From Thermomicrobium sp. CFH 73360 (GTDB lineage: Bacteria; Chloroflexota; Chloroflexia; Thermomicrobiales; Thermomicrobiaceae): DNA of 64,000 nt. Below are positions 55,951 to 64,000 of the stretch, in pieces. A program made the position numbers and the translations under genes. The stretch is from positions 1-64,000 of the forward strand of contig NZ_JAMSLS010000005.1 of assembly GCF_023806465.1 (NCBI RefSeq), in the 5' to 3' direction. Within the stretch, counting starts at the first letter, position 1. Each line of letters starts with the position of its first letter. A model generated the notes under the pieces. It saw only the letters and a list, made by a program, of their open reading frames with translations. It was not told the origin of the DNA and did not search any database.

Positions 55951-56294
55951 TCATATTTCTGTCTTCTGCTTTGCACTCCCAGTCGGCGCGACGACTTGTA
56001 CCACCAACGCTGGCCGCGTCCGCCCCGCGGCGAGTCTCAACACACGCCGAACCGCGGGGGCCGACTTCGCTCCAGATGGCCTATCGTCATCAACAATACT
56101 TGTTCTGTCGCCTCCTCACACGCAGAACAGTCTATGGCCTTTTCCGAGGCACAACGCAAGAGGCTCGGCATCTCACCCACCGATCCACAGCTCAGTTCAA
56201 GGCCCTGTTGGGGAAAGCGAGTCTATGCAACGCTCACAGTGCTTGCGCCTTACGGCCTGTACGGCAGTCACCGCCGCCAGCCCTTCTTTTGCCA
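55951..56294. other. no gene recognised
   Basis: About 345 bases between the transporter terminator and the convergent minus-strand hypothetical gene. Nothing further is recognised. Confidence 0.45.
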
Positions 56295-56636
56295 TTAATC
56301 CCCTTGCAATGAAGAACCCCTCCGCTCGCGTCCACGCAACCAGCGAACGAAGCGCAGCCAGGCCAGCTCGCGCTCGCTGAAACGCGGTACCTGTTCGGGG
56401 CTCACGGGTGTCTCAACAATTCGACGCCGCGGCAACTGTGCCGCTAAGCTCCACGCGACCGCATCGGTCCGCTCGCCTAAACGGAGACGTGGGACAAGGA
56501 CTGTTTCCCCACCGTCAGTGAGGAGCACGATCCCGTCACGTACTTCGGCCCACCCCACCACCGGTACGCCACAACGCCACAGCGCTGCGATCAGCTCACT
56601 CAGCCCCGTCGTCCGCACCGCTCCACCCGATTCCAT
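56295..56636 (-). CDS. small hypothetical protein
   Basis: A 113-residue basic protein without membrane segments. It begins with an ATG that has AAGAAGGG upstream. The first half (AALWRCGVPVVGWAEVRDGIVLLTDGGETVLVPRLRL) looks like a small beta-rich domain. It lies 136 bases after the U32-like gene on the same strand and may belong to the end of that operon. No function can be assigned. Confidence 0.5.
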   Translation of the reverse strand: MESGGAVRTTGLSELIAALWRCGVPVVGWAEVRDGIVLLTDGGETVLVPRLRLGERTDAVAWSLAAQLPRRRIVETPVSPEQVPRFSERELAWLRFVRWLRGRERRGSSLQGD

Positions 56637-56772
56637 CGGACGCCCTTCTTACTCGAGAGCGTCGGCAACGCTCGAGTGGACCATGTTAGGACATTTGTAC
56701 TGTTTCCTGCAGACCCTTCGCCTGCGCTGTACCGGACTCAGTAGGTTGTCCCTCGCCAGAGTCACCTTTCCC

Positions 56773-57708
56773 CTACGCCTCCACAACTGGAATAGCCAGC
56801 CCCGCTGCTCCGGGTCGAGACCCCACGGCATCCGGATAATAGCGGTGAAGAATCATCAGCCCAATGGCGGCTCGCCGCACCCGCTCCCGACCCAGTTGCA
56901 CTGCAAGGTCCTCAAGGTGCCTCCCGGACGGATAGATGTTCGGCGCATTACGAAGCCCAAACTTGAGGTAGACCGGTGCGCACACCCGCACCAGTTCGGC
57001 AATCTCGTAATGTCTTACGAACCCGCCGACGTCATCCGGCACCTCAACATACACATCAAGCGGAACGTCGACCGCTGCGCGGATCGCTGCGAGCTGCGCC
57101 AGCGTGAGGTCGGTCACCACGTTGTAGGTATCGGCTCCGAGCTGCACGAGCAGCTTGACCGACGCGGGGTTCGCTGCACCCATGAGGACACTGACCTTGA
57201 ACTGCATGTCCCGTGGCAGCTCACCAGCGCGTCGCATCTCGCCCGCCACCCAGAGCGCACCCTCGTCGGCCAGGAGGACACTGCGAATCCCTCGTTCGGC
57301 CGCCCGCCGCACGTCTTCAAGGCAATGCACGAGCTGTTCTTGGCCGCGCAGCTTGGCGCTCACCATCGCCCCCACGCTTGCTCGCGCCATTCCGCCGATG
57401 TCCCATCCCGCACTTGGGCGCGCGAAGAGGCTGAGTTCCATCCCCTCCGCGGCTGCGAGGTACCCCATTTCGCGGATTTCCTCATCAGTGAGCAGCATGA
57501 CGCCGCTTCCCTGCGAGATGCGGTGCACGACGACGCCGTAACGCCTCGCCTCTTCAATGACCGCGGCGAGTACACGCGGCCCCTCCGTACTCGGAATCTC
57601 GACCCGGTACTGCGCACCGTCGGGAAACCGTTTGGTACTCGTCGGTAGTTCGTGCAGATCGCCTCGTGGCAGCCCCAACCGCTCCAAGAACGCTCGCGTC
57701 CGCTCCAC
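56773..57708 (-). CDS. TIM-barrel protein resembling U32-family peptidases
   Basis: A 311-residue protein with a repeating alpha/beta pattern typical of a TIM barrel: GIRSVLLADEGALWVAGEMRRAGELP, LVQLGADTYNVVTDLTLAQLAAIRAAVDVPLDVYVEVPDDVGGFVRHYEIAELV. The loose similarity is to U32-family proteins, many of which are not proteases. The start is GTG at 57708. It is 21 bases downstream of the permease gene, inside a sugar-acid operon, so a role in carbohydrate breakdown is more likely than proteolysis. Confidence 0.6.
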   Translation of the reverse strand: MERTRAFLERLGLPRGDLHELPTSTKRFPDGAQYRVEIPSTEGPRVLAAVIEEARRYGVVVHRISQGSGVMLLTDEEIREMGYLAAAEGMELSLFARPSAGWDIGGMARASVGAMVSAKLRGQEQLVHCLEDVRRAAERGIRSVLLADEGALWVAGEMRRAGELPRDMQFKVSVLMGAANPASVKLLVQLGADTYNVVTDLTLAQLAAIRAAVDVPLDVYVEVPDDVGGFVRHYEIAELVRVCAPVYLKFGLRNAPNIYPSGRHLEDLAVQLGRERVRRAAIGLMILHRYYPDAVGSRPGAAGLAIPVVEA

Positions 57709-57729
57709 CCTTCGCCACCCCCATGCGCC

Positions 57730-58800
57730 TTAGCTGCGAGCGCGCCGCACCCGCGCTCGTCGCCGCTTCTGCCAGATATCAAGCGCAACTGCCAAGATGA
57801 TGACCGTCCCCGTCACCGCCTGCTGCGCGTACGTGCTCACGCCCAGTAAGACCATGCCGTTCTCCAGCACACCCATGATCGCCGCCCCAAGCACGGCCCC
57901 AAGAACCGTTCCCTCGCCACCCATGAGGCTCGTTCCACCGATGATTGAGGCCGCGATGACCGGCAGTTCGAACCCCAGTCCCGCCGACGGTTGTGCCGAT
58001 ACAAGTCGGGCAACGAGGATCAGTCCAGCCAGTGCAGCCAGTGTGGAACACAGGATGTACACCAAGAGCCTCACCCGTTCGACCGGAATGCCCGCCAGCC
58101 GGGCAGCCTCTGGGTTCCCCCCGACCGCGTAGATGTACCGCCCATACGTCGTGAAGCCGAGGAAGATCGTCCCAAGGATGGTCAAGACGACCATGATGAC
58201 GACTGGAACCGGTACGATCCAAATATATCCTTGACCAAGCCAGATGAAGGCTTGGTAGTCGTAGGGAACCGTCACTGGATAGCCCTTGGTCAACACGTAG
58301 ACGAGGCCCCGCCCGATGCTGAGCGTCCCCAACGTCGCGATGAAGGGCGGCAGCCCCACGCGCGTAATCAACAGGCCATTAACGAGCCCGACCAGGGCGC
58401 CCACAGCGAGGCCAGCCAGCACCGCCACCGGCAATGGTGCTCCGCGCTCGAGCAACATCCCGGTCGAAAGGCCAGCGAGCGCCAGCACCGAGCCGACGGA
58501 AAGATCGATTCCACCGGTGAGAATGACCATCGTCTGACCGATGGCCACGATCGCCGTGAGCGAGAAGGCCCGTGCCACACCAAAGAGGTTCCCCGTTGTC
58601 AGAAATGCGTCAGTGGTCACGGAGAGGAAGAGGCCGAGGACGAGCAGCGCAACCAGGATGTTGAATTCCCGCAGCCCGGTCAACCGCTGCAAGACCCGGC
58701 GGCCCCATGTTCCTGGCTTGACCGGTGACCACACGGAGGTTCGTTCGGCTTGGCCGATCTCCGCTGTGACGGCTTCCTGTCGTGGCGCACGCGGATCCAT
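57730..58800 (-). CDS. ribose/monosaccharide-type ABC transporter permease (RbsC family)
   Basis: A 356-residue inner-membrane permease. The family signature GQTMVILTGGIDLSVGSVLALAGL and the later NGLLITRVGLPPFIATLGTLSIGRGLVYVLTKGYP are clear, with about ten hydrophobic segments. The start ATG at 58800 follows GGTGAGG and lies four bases after the metal-dependent hydrolase stop. It works with the RbsA-type ATPase and RbsB-type binding protein of the same operon. Confidence 0.93.
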   Translation of the reverse strand: MDPRAPRQEAVTAEIGQAERTSVWSPVKPGTWGRRVLQRLTGLREFNILVALLVLGLFLSVTTDAFLTTGNLFGVARAFSLTAIVAIGQTMVILTGGIDLSVGSVLALAGLSTGMLLERGAPLPVAVLAGLAVGALVGLVNGLLITRVGLPPFIATLGTLSIGRGLVYVLTKGYPVTVPYDYQAFIWLGQGYIWIVPVPVVIMVVLTILGTIFLGFTTYGRYIYAVGGNPEAARLAGIPVERVRLLVYILCSTLAALAGLILVARLVSAQPSAGLGFELPVIAASIIGGTSLMGGEGTVLGAVLGAAIMGVLENGMVLLGVSTYAQQAVTGTVIILAVALDIWQKRRRARVRRARS

Positions 58801-58804
58801 CGCC

Positions 58805-59641
58805 TCACCGCCCCACTGTCTGTACCGGCTGGACGAGTACCGGTCGCGCAACCTGGAGGACCAAGACGTTCACCGGCAACTGCCGGTCATGCACATACCG
58901 CACCAGTGCGCCTGGATCAGCCAGATTCGCGGCGAACATGTCGTAGTGCAACGGCACCAGGAGCTCCGCACCGATCCCAACGGCGAGGTGGGCGGCTTCC
59001 CGCACGTCGAGGTTGCCAACGATGTCCTCGCGCTCCCGGAACCAATCGCGGCCATTGATCGGTAACAGCACGATCTGCGGTCCGAGCGAGCGTAGCGCTT
59101 CTTCAAGCCCCTCATACGCGATCGTGTCCCCCGCATGGTAGAGCCGCACACCACCGAAATCCACGACATACCCCAGAAACCGCGGCACCCCATCCACCTC
59201 GCCAAAGCTGTAGGCATCAGCAGTATGGAGTCCGTGTTTCGCCGGCACTGGCCACACAGTCACGCCGGCCAGCTCATACGCACGGCCAGGGCGCACGCCG
59301 CGCACCCGTCCTTCCGGTACACCCGCCGCCACGAGCTGCGGCATAACCGGTTCCGGGCAGGCGAAGAGCGCCATCGGCGCAGCCGCTGCGATCCCAGCAC
59401 ACGCCGCACCATCAAGGTGATCCCAATGCTCGTGCGTCACGAGCACAAGATCAACCATCGTGAGTTCGTTAGGAGTTATTGGCGGTGGTACCAACCGATC
59501 AGGATGTGGTGAGAGAAACGGATCGATCAGAACAATACGGCCCCCACCTGCCAGCGCGACGCTCGCCTGTCCCAACCGCACCAAACCGACGGCATGCTCG
59601 CGCGCTGCGAGATCACCCAGCATCTGACCAAGCGTGCCCAT
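58805..59641 (-). CDS. metallo-beta-lactamase-fold hydrolase, UlaG-like
   Basis: A 278-residue metal-dependent hydrolase. The zinc motif HxHxDH is seen as VTHEHWDHLDG, with a further His in VPAKHGLHT, Asp in YHAGDTIAY and His in PLHYDMF. UlaG-type relatives hydrolyse sugar-acid lactones. Set between a dehydratase of the mandelate racemase family and a sugar permease, a lactonase role is plausible but not proven. The start ATG at 59641 follows AAGGGGG. Confidence 0.82.
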   Translation of the reverse strand: MGTLGQMLGDLAAREHAVGLVRLGQASVALAGGGRIVLIDPFLSPHPDRLVPPPITPNELTMVDLVLVTHEHWDHLDGAACAGIAAAAPMALFACPEPVMPQLVAAGVPEGRVRGVRPGRAYELAGVTVWPVPAKHGLHTADAYSFGEVDGVPRFLGYVVDFGGVRLYHAGDTIAYEGLEEALRSLGPQIVLLPINGRDWFREREDIVGNLDVREAAHLAVGIGAELLVPLHYDMFAANLADPGALVRYVHDRQLPVNVLVLQVARPVLVQPVQTVGR

Positions 59642-59651
59642 GCTGCCCCCT

Positions 59652-60806
59652 TCAGGAGCGCTCCGCCTGCCGACGGTGCCAGTCTTCGGCGAAGAGGTTG
59701 AAAAAGACACGCCGGCGCGGGTACCGCTCGAGCACTGCGTGATCGAGTTCCACACCAAGCCCTGGTCCGCTTGGCAACGGGAAGTAGCCGTCCACGACCT
59801 CCGGCACCCCCGGTGCAGCGGCCTTCACGTGTGCCTCGGCGAAGTCGTTGAAGTGCTCCTGAATCTTGAAATTCGTCGTACAGGCCGCTAGGTGCAAGTT
59901 GGCAGCTGTTCCCACCGGCCCACAGACGTTGTGCGGCGCAACCAGGATGTAATAGGCGTCCGCCCAGGCTGCCAGCTTCTTCGTCTCTAGGAGCCCGCCG
60001 AGGTGCGTGATGTCCGGCTGGATAATGTCCGCTGCCTGCAGTTCGAACAACTCGCGGAAGTCGTAGCGCGTGTGGATTCGCTCTCCAGTCGCTACCGGTA
60101 CGGAGACCTGCTCCGCCACCTTCTTCAGCGCCGCGAGGTTGTGCGGAGGAACCGGCTCCTCGATCCAGCCAGGACGGTATGGTTCCAGTAGTCGCGCCAT
60201 CTCAACGGCGGTCACCGGGTTGAAACGCCCATGCATCTCGATCAAAATCTCGACGTCTGGCCCAACGGCTTCCCGCACTGCCTCGACTAGGGCAACCACT
60301 CGCCGCTTCTCTTCCAGGTCGAGCTCGTAGTATCCCGCACCGAACGGATCAAGCTTCAGTGCTCGGTACCCACGCTCAACGACTCGTCGGGCCGCCTCGG
60401 CGAACTCCTCTGGTGTTCGCTCAACGGTGTACCAGCCGTTGGCATACGCCTTGATCTGGTCGCGCACCGCACCACCGAGCAGCTGGTAGACTGGTAGACC
60501 CAGTGCCTTCCCCATGATGTCCCAGCACGCGATTTCGATGGCCGCAATGCCGGACATCATTATGTAATCTGGTCGCGCATAGTCATTGCGCATCATCCGG
60601 AAGACTAGGTCCTCGATACGGAACGGGTCACTCCCCAGCACGTGGTTCGGGACCGCCTCGGCCAGGTAGCCCAGCAAGGCATCCGTGTGATTCAACATCC
60701 GGGCTTCGCCGACCCCAGTAATGCCCTCGTCGGTGTGGACTTCAACGAAGGTCAAGTTGCGCCAGGCCGTCCCCAACACGTACGTCTTCACATCGACAAT
60801 TCGCAC
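59652..60806 (-). CDS. mandelate racemase/muconate lactonizing-type sugar-acid dehydratase
   Basis: A 384-residue enolase-superfamily enzyme, closest in form to galactonate- and related sugar-acid dehydratases. The N-terminal capping domain (MRIVDVKTYVLGTAWRNLTFVEVHTDEGITGVGEA) precedes the barrel, with metal ligands expected in IEMHGRFN, WIEEPVPPHN and ATGERIHTRYDFRE. A late His in VAPHNVCGPVGTAA is the likely general base or acid. The exact sugar acid cannot be told. Operon member, 15 bases after the ATPase gene. Confidence 0.87.
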   Translation of the reverse strand: MRIVDVKTYVLGTAWRNLTFVEVHTDEGITGVGEARMLNHTDALLGYLAEAVPNHVLGSDPFRIEDLVFRMMRNDYARPDYIMMSGIAAIEIACWDIMGKALGLPVYQLLGGAVRDQIKAYANGWYTVERTPEEFAEAARRVVERGYRALKLDPFGAGYYELDLEEKRRVVALVEAVREAVGPDVEILIEMHGRFNPVTAVEMARLLEPYRPGWIEEPVPPHNLAALKKVAEQVSVPVATGERIHTRYDFRELFELQAADIIQPDITHLGGLLETKKLAAWADAYYILVAPHNVCGPVGTAANLHLAACTTNFKIQEHFNDFAEAHVKAAAPGVPEVVDGYFPLPSGPGLGVELDHAVLERYPRRRVFFNLFAEDWHRRQAERS

Positions 60807-60821
60807 GAGTCGCTCCTTCCC

Positions 60822-62327
60822 TCACACTGTCACCTGGTGCCCCGTCGCCGCAGCCAGGACGCCCTCTTCCGTCGCCTCCTCGCGCGGGAATTCGGCCACA
60901 ATGCGGCCACCACTCATGACCAGAACCCGGTGACTCATACTCAGCACTTCCGGAAGCTCCGACGAGATCAGCAGAATCCCCATACCGGCCTCGGCGAGCT
61001 CGGCAATGAGTGTGTGAACCTCCGCTTTCGCCCCAACGTCGATCCCACGCGTCGGCTCGTCGAGGATCAACACCTTCGGATTGGTCGCCAACGCCCGCGC
61101 TAACACAACCTTCTGCTGGTTCCCTCCGCTCAGATTCATCACCCGCTGCTCAAGTGACGGCGTTCGGATCCGGAGACGTTCGACGAAAAGCTGGGTGATC
61201 CGCTCCTCAGCACGGCGAGAGGGAAACCCCAACCATCCTAGTTGTGCGAGGACCGGCAAGGTCACGTTCTCCCGCACCGAAAGGATCAGCACCAGCCCCT
61301 GCAACTTGCGGTCCTCCGGGACGAGGACGATCCCGTGTCGTGCGGCATCGCGCGGATTCCGGATCGTCACCAACCGACCATCGATGCGGATCTCCCCACG
61401 ATCGACCGGGTCCACCCCAAAGAGGCACCGTGCGAGCTCCGTGCGTCCAGCCCCGACGAGCCCAGCCAAGCCAACGATCTCCCCTCCCCGCACCCTCAGG
61501 CTGACGTCATGCAGGACACCCGAGCGACAGAGGCCGCGCACCTCTAACCGAATGGGACCAGGCGTCGAGCGGACCGCCCGGTAATACGCCGAAAGATCGC
61601 GTCCAACCATCATCCGAATCAGTCCCTCACGCGTCGCCTCACCGATTGGCAGCGTCCCCACTACCCGGCCGTCACGGAGCACCGTGACCCGATCGGCGAG
61701 GGCGAAGATTTCCTCCAAGCGATGGGAGATGTAGATGACTGCGACACCCTGTGCGCGTAAGCCACGCAAAATTTCAAACAGTCGCTCTGTTTCTTGGAGC
61801 GAGAGCGAACTCGTCGGCTCGTCGAGGATCAACACCCGCACGTCTTGCGAAAGCGCTCGCGCGATTTCGACCAGCTGCTTCTGGGCCACGCTCAACTCGC
61901 GGACTTGCCACTGTGGGTCGATTCGGACACCGACACGCTCCAGCACGCGCGCCGCGTCGCGCCACAGGCGCGGCCAGTCCACGCTTCCGGGAAGCCCCGG
62001 CCGCTCCGGCAGTCGCCCAAGGAACACGTTCTCCCCGACCGACAAGGTGTCGATGACGCTGAGCTCCTGGTAGATGATCCCAATACCTTGCGCGAGAGCC
62101 TGACGCGGATCGGAGAATCGAACCCGTCGGCCGTCGAGCAGGATTTCTCCTTCGTCAGGCTGGAGCGCACCGGAGAGGATCTTCATCAGCGTCGATTTCC
62201 CCGCCCCATTCTCCCCGACGACTGCCAGTATCTCTCCGGGCGAGACACACAGCGACACGCGCTCCAAGGCGACGACACCGGGGAACCGTTTACTGATGTT
62301 GCGCGCTTCAAGGACCGGAACGGTCAT
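60822..62327 (-). CDS. monosaccharide ABC transporter ATP-binding protein (RbsA/MglA family)
   Basis: A 501-residue ATPase with two tandem ABC domains. The first has Walker A GENGAGKST and signature LSVAQKQLVEIARAL with Walker B VLILDEPTSSLS. The second has LVGAGRTELAR in place of a canonical Walker A, as is normal for this family, and signature LSGGNQQKVVLARALATNPKVLILDEPTRGID. The start ATG at 62327 follows GAAGGGGAAG. It powers the RbsC-type permease encoded downstream. Confidence 0.95.
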   Translation of the reverse strand: MTVPVLEARNISKRFPGVVALERVSLCVSPGEILAVVGENGAGKSTLMKILSGALQPDEGEILLDGRRVRFSDPRQALAQGIGIIYQELSVIDTLSVGENVFLGRLPERPGLPGSVDWPRLWRDAARVLERVGVRIDPQWQVRELSVAQKQLVEIARALSQDVRVLILDEPTSSLSLQETERLFEILRGLRAQGVAVIYISHRLEEIFALADRVTVLRDGRVVGTLPIGEATREGLIRMMVGRDLSAYYRAVRSTPGPIRLEVRGLCRSGVLHDVSLRVRGGEIVGLAGLVGAGRTELARCLFGVDPVDRGEIRIDGRLVTIRNPRDAARHGIVLVPEDRKLQGLVLILSVRENVTLPVLAQLGWLGFPSRRAEERITQLFVERLRIRTPSLEQRVMNLSGGNQQKVVLARALATNPKVLILDEPTRGIDVGAKAEVHTLIAELAEAGMGILLISSELPEVLSMSHRVLVMSGGRIVAEFPREEATEEGVLAAATGHQVTV

Positions 62328-62389
62328 CGCTTCCCCTTCACCGTCATAGCGGTGGGCCAGGGGCGCTCCAGTCCCCTGGCCCTGATGGC

Positions 62390-63441
62390 TCACTTCGTGT
62401 AGCTGTTGAGGTTCTCCTTCGTCACAACAGTGACGCCGGTATCGATATTCTGGAACGGAGGCTTGGCCTTTCCAGTCAGAATGTCATAAGCCCACTGCAC
62501 GGTCAACACACCCATCTGAACCGGACGCTGCACCATCGTTGCTGCGATAATTCCTTCGTCAATCGCCCGCTTCGTCTCCTCCAAATCGTCAAAAGCGACG
62601 ATGACCAGCTTTCCGATCCGCTCCTGAAACTCGGGCGACTTGAGCACTTGGGCAAGTGTTGGCCCACCCGTTGCGCTCACGCAGGCGATGCCATTGAGAT
62701 CCGGATGTGCCCGCAGCATCGCCTCACTGACCGAGAGCCCCTTCTGGAGATCATCGTCGGTAGCCTGGACGTCAACGACCTGAATGTTCGGTCCGACCCC
62801 TTCCTTGAATCCCTCAATACGCGATTCAGGTTGAGCGCACCAAGCCCGCCAGTGATGATCCCGACCTTCCCTTGTCCGTTGAGAAGTTTGACCATCGTCC
62901 GGCCAGCAGCTTTGTTATCCGTGCCGATGTACATGACACGCTGGCTGTTCGGGGAATCCGCGTCGAAGGTCATCATCAGAATGCCCTGCTTCATCCCCTC
63001 AGCGATAACCGGCTCGACCGACTTCGGCTCGTTCGGCGAGATCGAGATGGCATGCACCTTCTTGCGGATCAGGTCCTCGATCATCGAGACCTGTTGGGCT
63101 GGATCGGCCTGCTGTGGCGCCACCCACTGGAAGTCCACGCCCAGTTCCTTGGCCTTCTGCTCGCCACCCTTCCGAACATCCTCAAAGAACGGGTGCACGA
63201 GCTTCGGCACCATCGCGACCGTGATCTTCGTCCCCGGGGCGACTGTCGGGACCGGCCCGGCTGCAGCCGCAGTCGTCGGTGTTGCGGCTTGAGCCGGCGT
63301 TGGACTCGCCGCCGGCACGGCCGTCGGCGTGGCCTGGCCACCCCCGCATGCACCGAGAAGCGACAGTCCCGCACCACCAACCAATACCGAACGCAGCAGC
63401 TGCCGCCGCGTTACGAGTCTCCGCATCGTCCGCTCATCCAT
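62390..63441 (-). pseudogene. monosaccharide-binding lipoprotein (RbsB type) with one frameshift
   Basis: A solute-binding protein of about 350 codons for the RbsAC-type transporter. The N-terminus has RRQLLRSVLVGGAGLSLLGAC (lipobox Cys) and an Ala/Pro/Thr linker; the body reads ITVAMVPKLVHPFFEDVRKG, ISISPNEPKSVEPVIAEGM and GIITGGLGALNLN. Near 62826 one base is missing: the next frame continues as RIEGFKEGVGPNIQVVDVQATDDDLQKGLSVSEAMLRAHPDLNG to the stop at 62390. As the only lesion in an otherwise intact operon, it may be a sequencing error or a recent mutation. The start ATG at 63441 has GGGAGG eight bases ahead. Confidence 0.8.
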
Positions 63442-63541
63442 GACCATCTCCTCCCGACTCGTCGATACTTTGCCCATCGAGTCATCAGATCGCCTGATGA
63501 CGTGATGCTCGATCTCCAACGTCACCTCCCCCCACTACGAC

Positions 63542-64000
63542 TCAGCTGTCAGCGACGAGCGCCGAGTGCCACGGAGGCAACTCTGGCTGCCAGGTCCCCT
63601 GCGAAATCTCCCGGTACCCGAGCCGCTGCGAGAGTTCCCGCGCTCCCTCCCAGACTAAGCGTGAAAGCTCCAAGAAGCGCTCCGGCGTATCACGCACGAC
63701 CGGGAACGAAATACTCATCGCCGCCACCATTCGGCCGCGATGGTCGTAGATCGGCGCCGCCACACAGCGGACATCAGGGTTGGATTCGCAGTTGTCCCAC
63801 GCGATCCCTCGCGCCCGCGTCCGTGCCAGCTCTGCCCGTAGAGCATCCACCGAACGGAGACTGTTTCGCGTCATGCCCGGGAGCTCCCGCACACCGGCAA
63901 ACCGCTCGGCAAACTCCTCTTCACTCAGGCCGGAGAGCAACATCTTGCCAACCGCGGTGCAGTGTGCCGGTAGTCGGCGACCGATCGCTGAGACAAGGCG
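63542..64000 (-). CDS. IclR-family transcriptional regulator, C-terminal part
   Basis: The gene runs off the window; about 152 C-terminal codons are visible, beginning RLVSAIGRRLPAHCTAVGKMLLSGLSEEEF, the classic IclR effector-binding domain entry, and continuing with RTRARGIAWDNCESNPDVRCVAAPIYDHRGRMVAAMSIS. IclR proteins sense small carboxylates or sugars and control adjacent catabolic operons. It lies 100 bases upstream of the binding-protein gene on the same strand. The HTH domain is outside the window. Confidence 0.9.
   Translation of the reverse strand, partial: RLVSAIGRRLPAHCTAVGKMLLSGLSEEEFAERFAGVRELPGMTRNSLRSVDALRAELARTRARGIAWDNCESNPDVRCVAAPIYDHRGRMVAAMSISFPVVRDTPERFLELSRLVWEGARELSQRLGYREISQGTWQPELPPWHSALVADS

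Overview
The window is GC-rich chromosomal DNA, densely packed, with GTG starts and strong GGAGG-type ribosome binding sites. The gene content points to a thermophilic Chloroflexota of the Thermomicrobia type (Thermomicrobium/Sphaerobacter-like). The evidence is a form I aerobic CO dehydrogenase, a HemQ-type coproheme decarboxylase, coenzyme F420 genes, and RbsABC-type sugar-acid uptake. This assignment is inference from content; no marker gene for the taxon lies in the window.

Layout. 0.6-9.4 kb: small-molecule metabolism (isochorismatase-fold hydrolase, HMG-CoA lyase, F420/FMN split-barrel proteins, universal stress protein, formamidase, OsmC, CofE, alpha/beta hydrolase), ending in a peroxiredoxin-like gene whose first redox position is an in-frame TGA. 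9.9-15.7 kb: IlvD/Edd dehydratase, HAD protein, FAD oxidoreductase and a frameshifted LigM-like O-demethylase. 16-24 kb: tRNA-Lys(TTT), DUF92 protein, HemQ, M16 peptidase and aconitase. 24.9-29.8 kb: CO dehydrogenase operon coxM-coxS-coxL followed by an XdhC/CoxI protein fused to a YHS domain. 30.2-41.4 kb: a histidine kinase/response regulator/MobA-like/S9 peptidase operon, amidohydrolase, M24 peptidase, MFS exporter with a diguanylate cyclase, and a small CPTC membrane protein. 41.9-45.2 kb: tRNA-Lys(CTT) followed by a decayed integrative element (two divergent HTH regulators, ImmA-like protease, TM2 protein, broken integrase). 45.2-48.8 kb: a decayed sulfide:quinone-reductase-like/DUF1641 pair, a wrecked dienelactone hydrolase, and a PCYCGC lipoprotein with an in-frame TGA. 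49-52 kb: a fatty-acid uptake module, fakB-plsY divergent from fakA. 52.6-55.9 kb: a sugar ABC transporter with two of three genes broken. 56.3-64 kb: a sugar-acid catabolic operon under an IclR regulator.

The most interesting signal is a pair of unrelated genes (9.0 kb and 48.6 kb). In each, a TGA codon sits exactly where the family has the first Cys of a CxxC redox motif, reading continues in frame with clear homology, and a compact hairpin with a G-containing apical loop lies 20-25 nt downstream, as expected for a bacterial SECIS element. I read both as candidate selenoproteins (UPYC and UAIC). The other in-frame stops behave differently: they replace non-Cys residues, mostly Trp by TAG, and usually come with frameshifts or lost catalytic residues. 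Those look like pseudogene decay concentrated in the 44-55 kb stretch.
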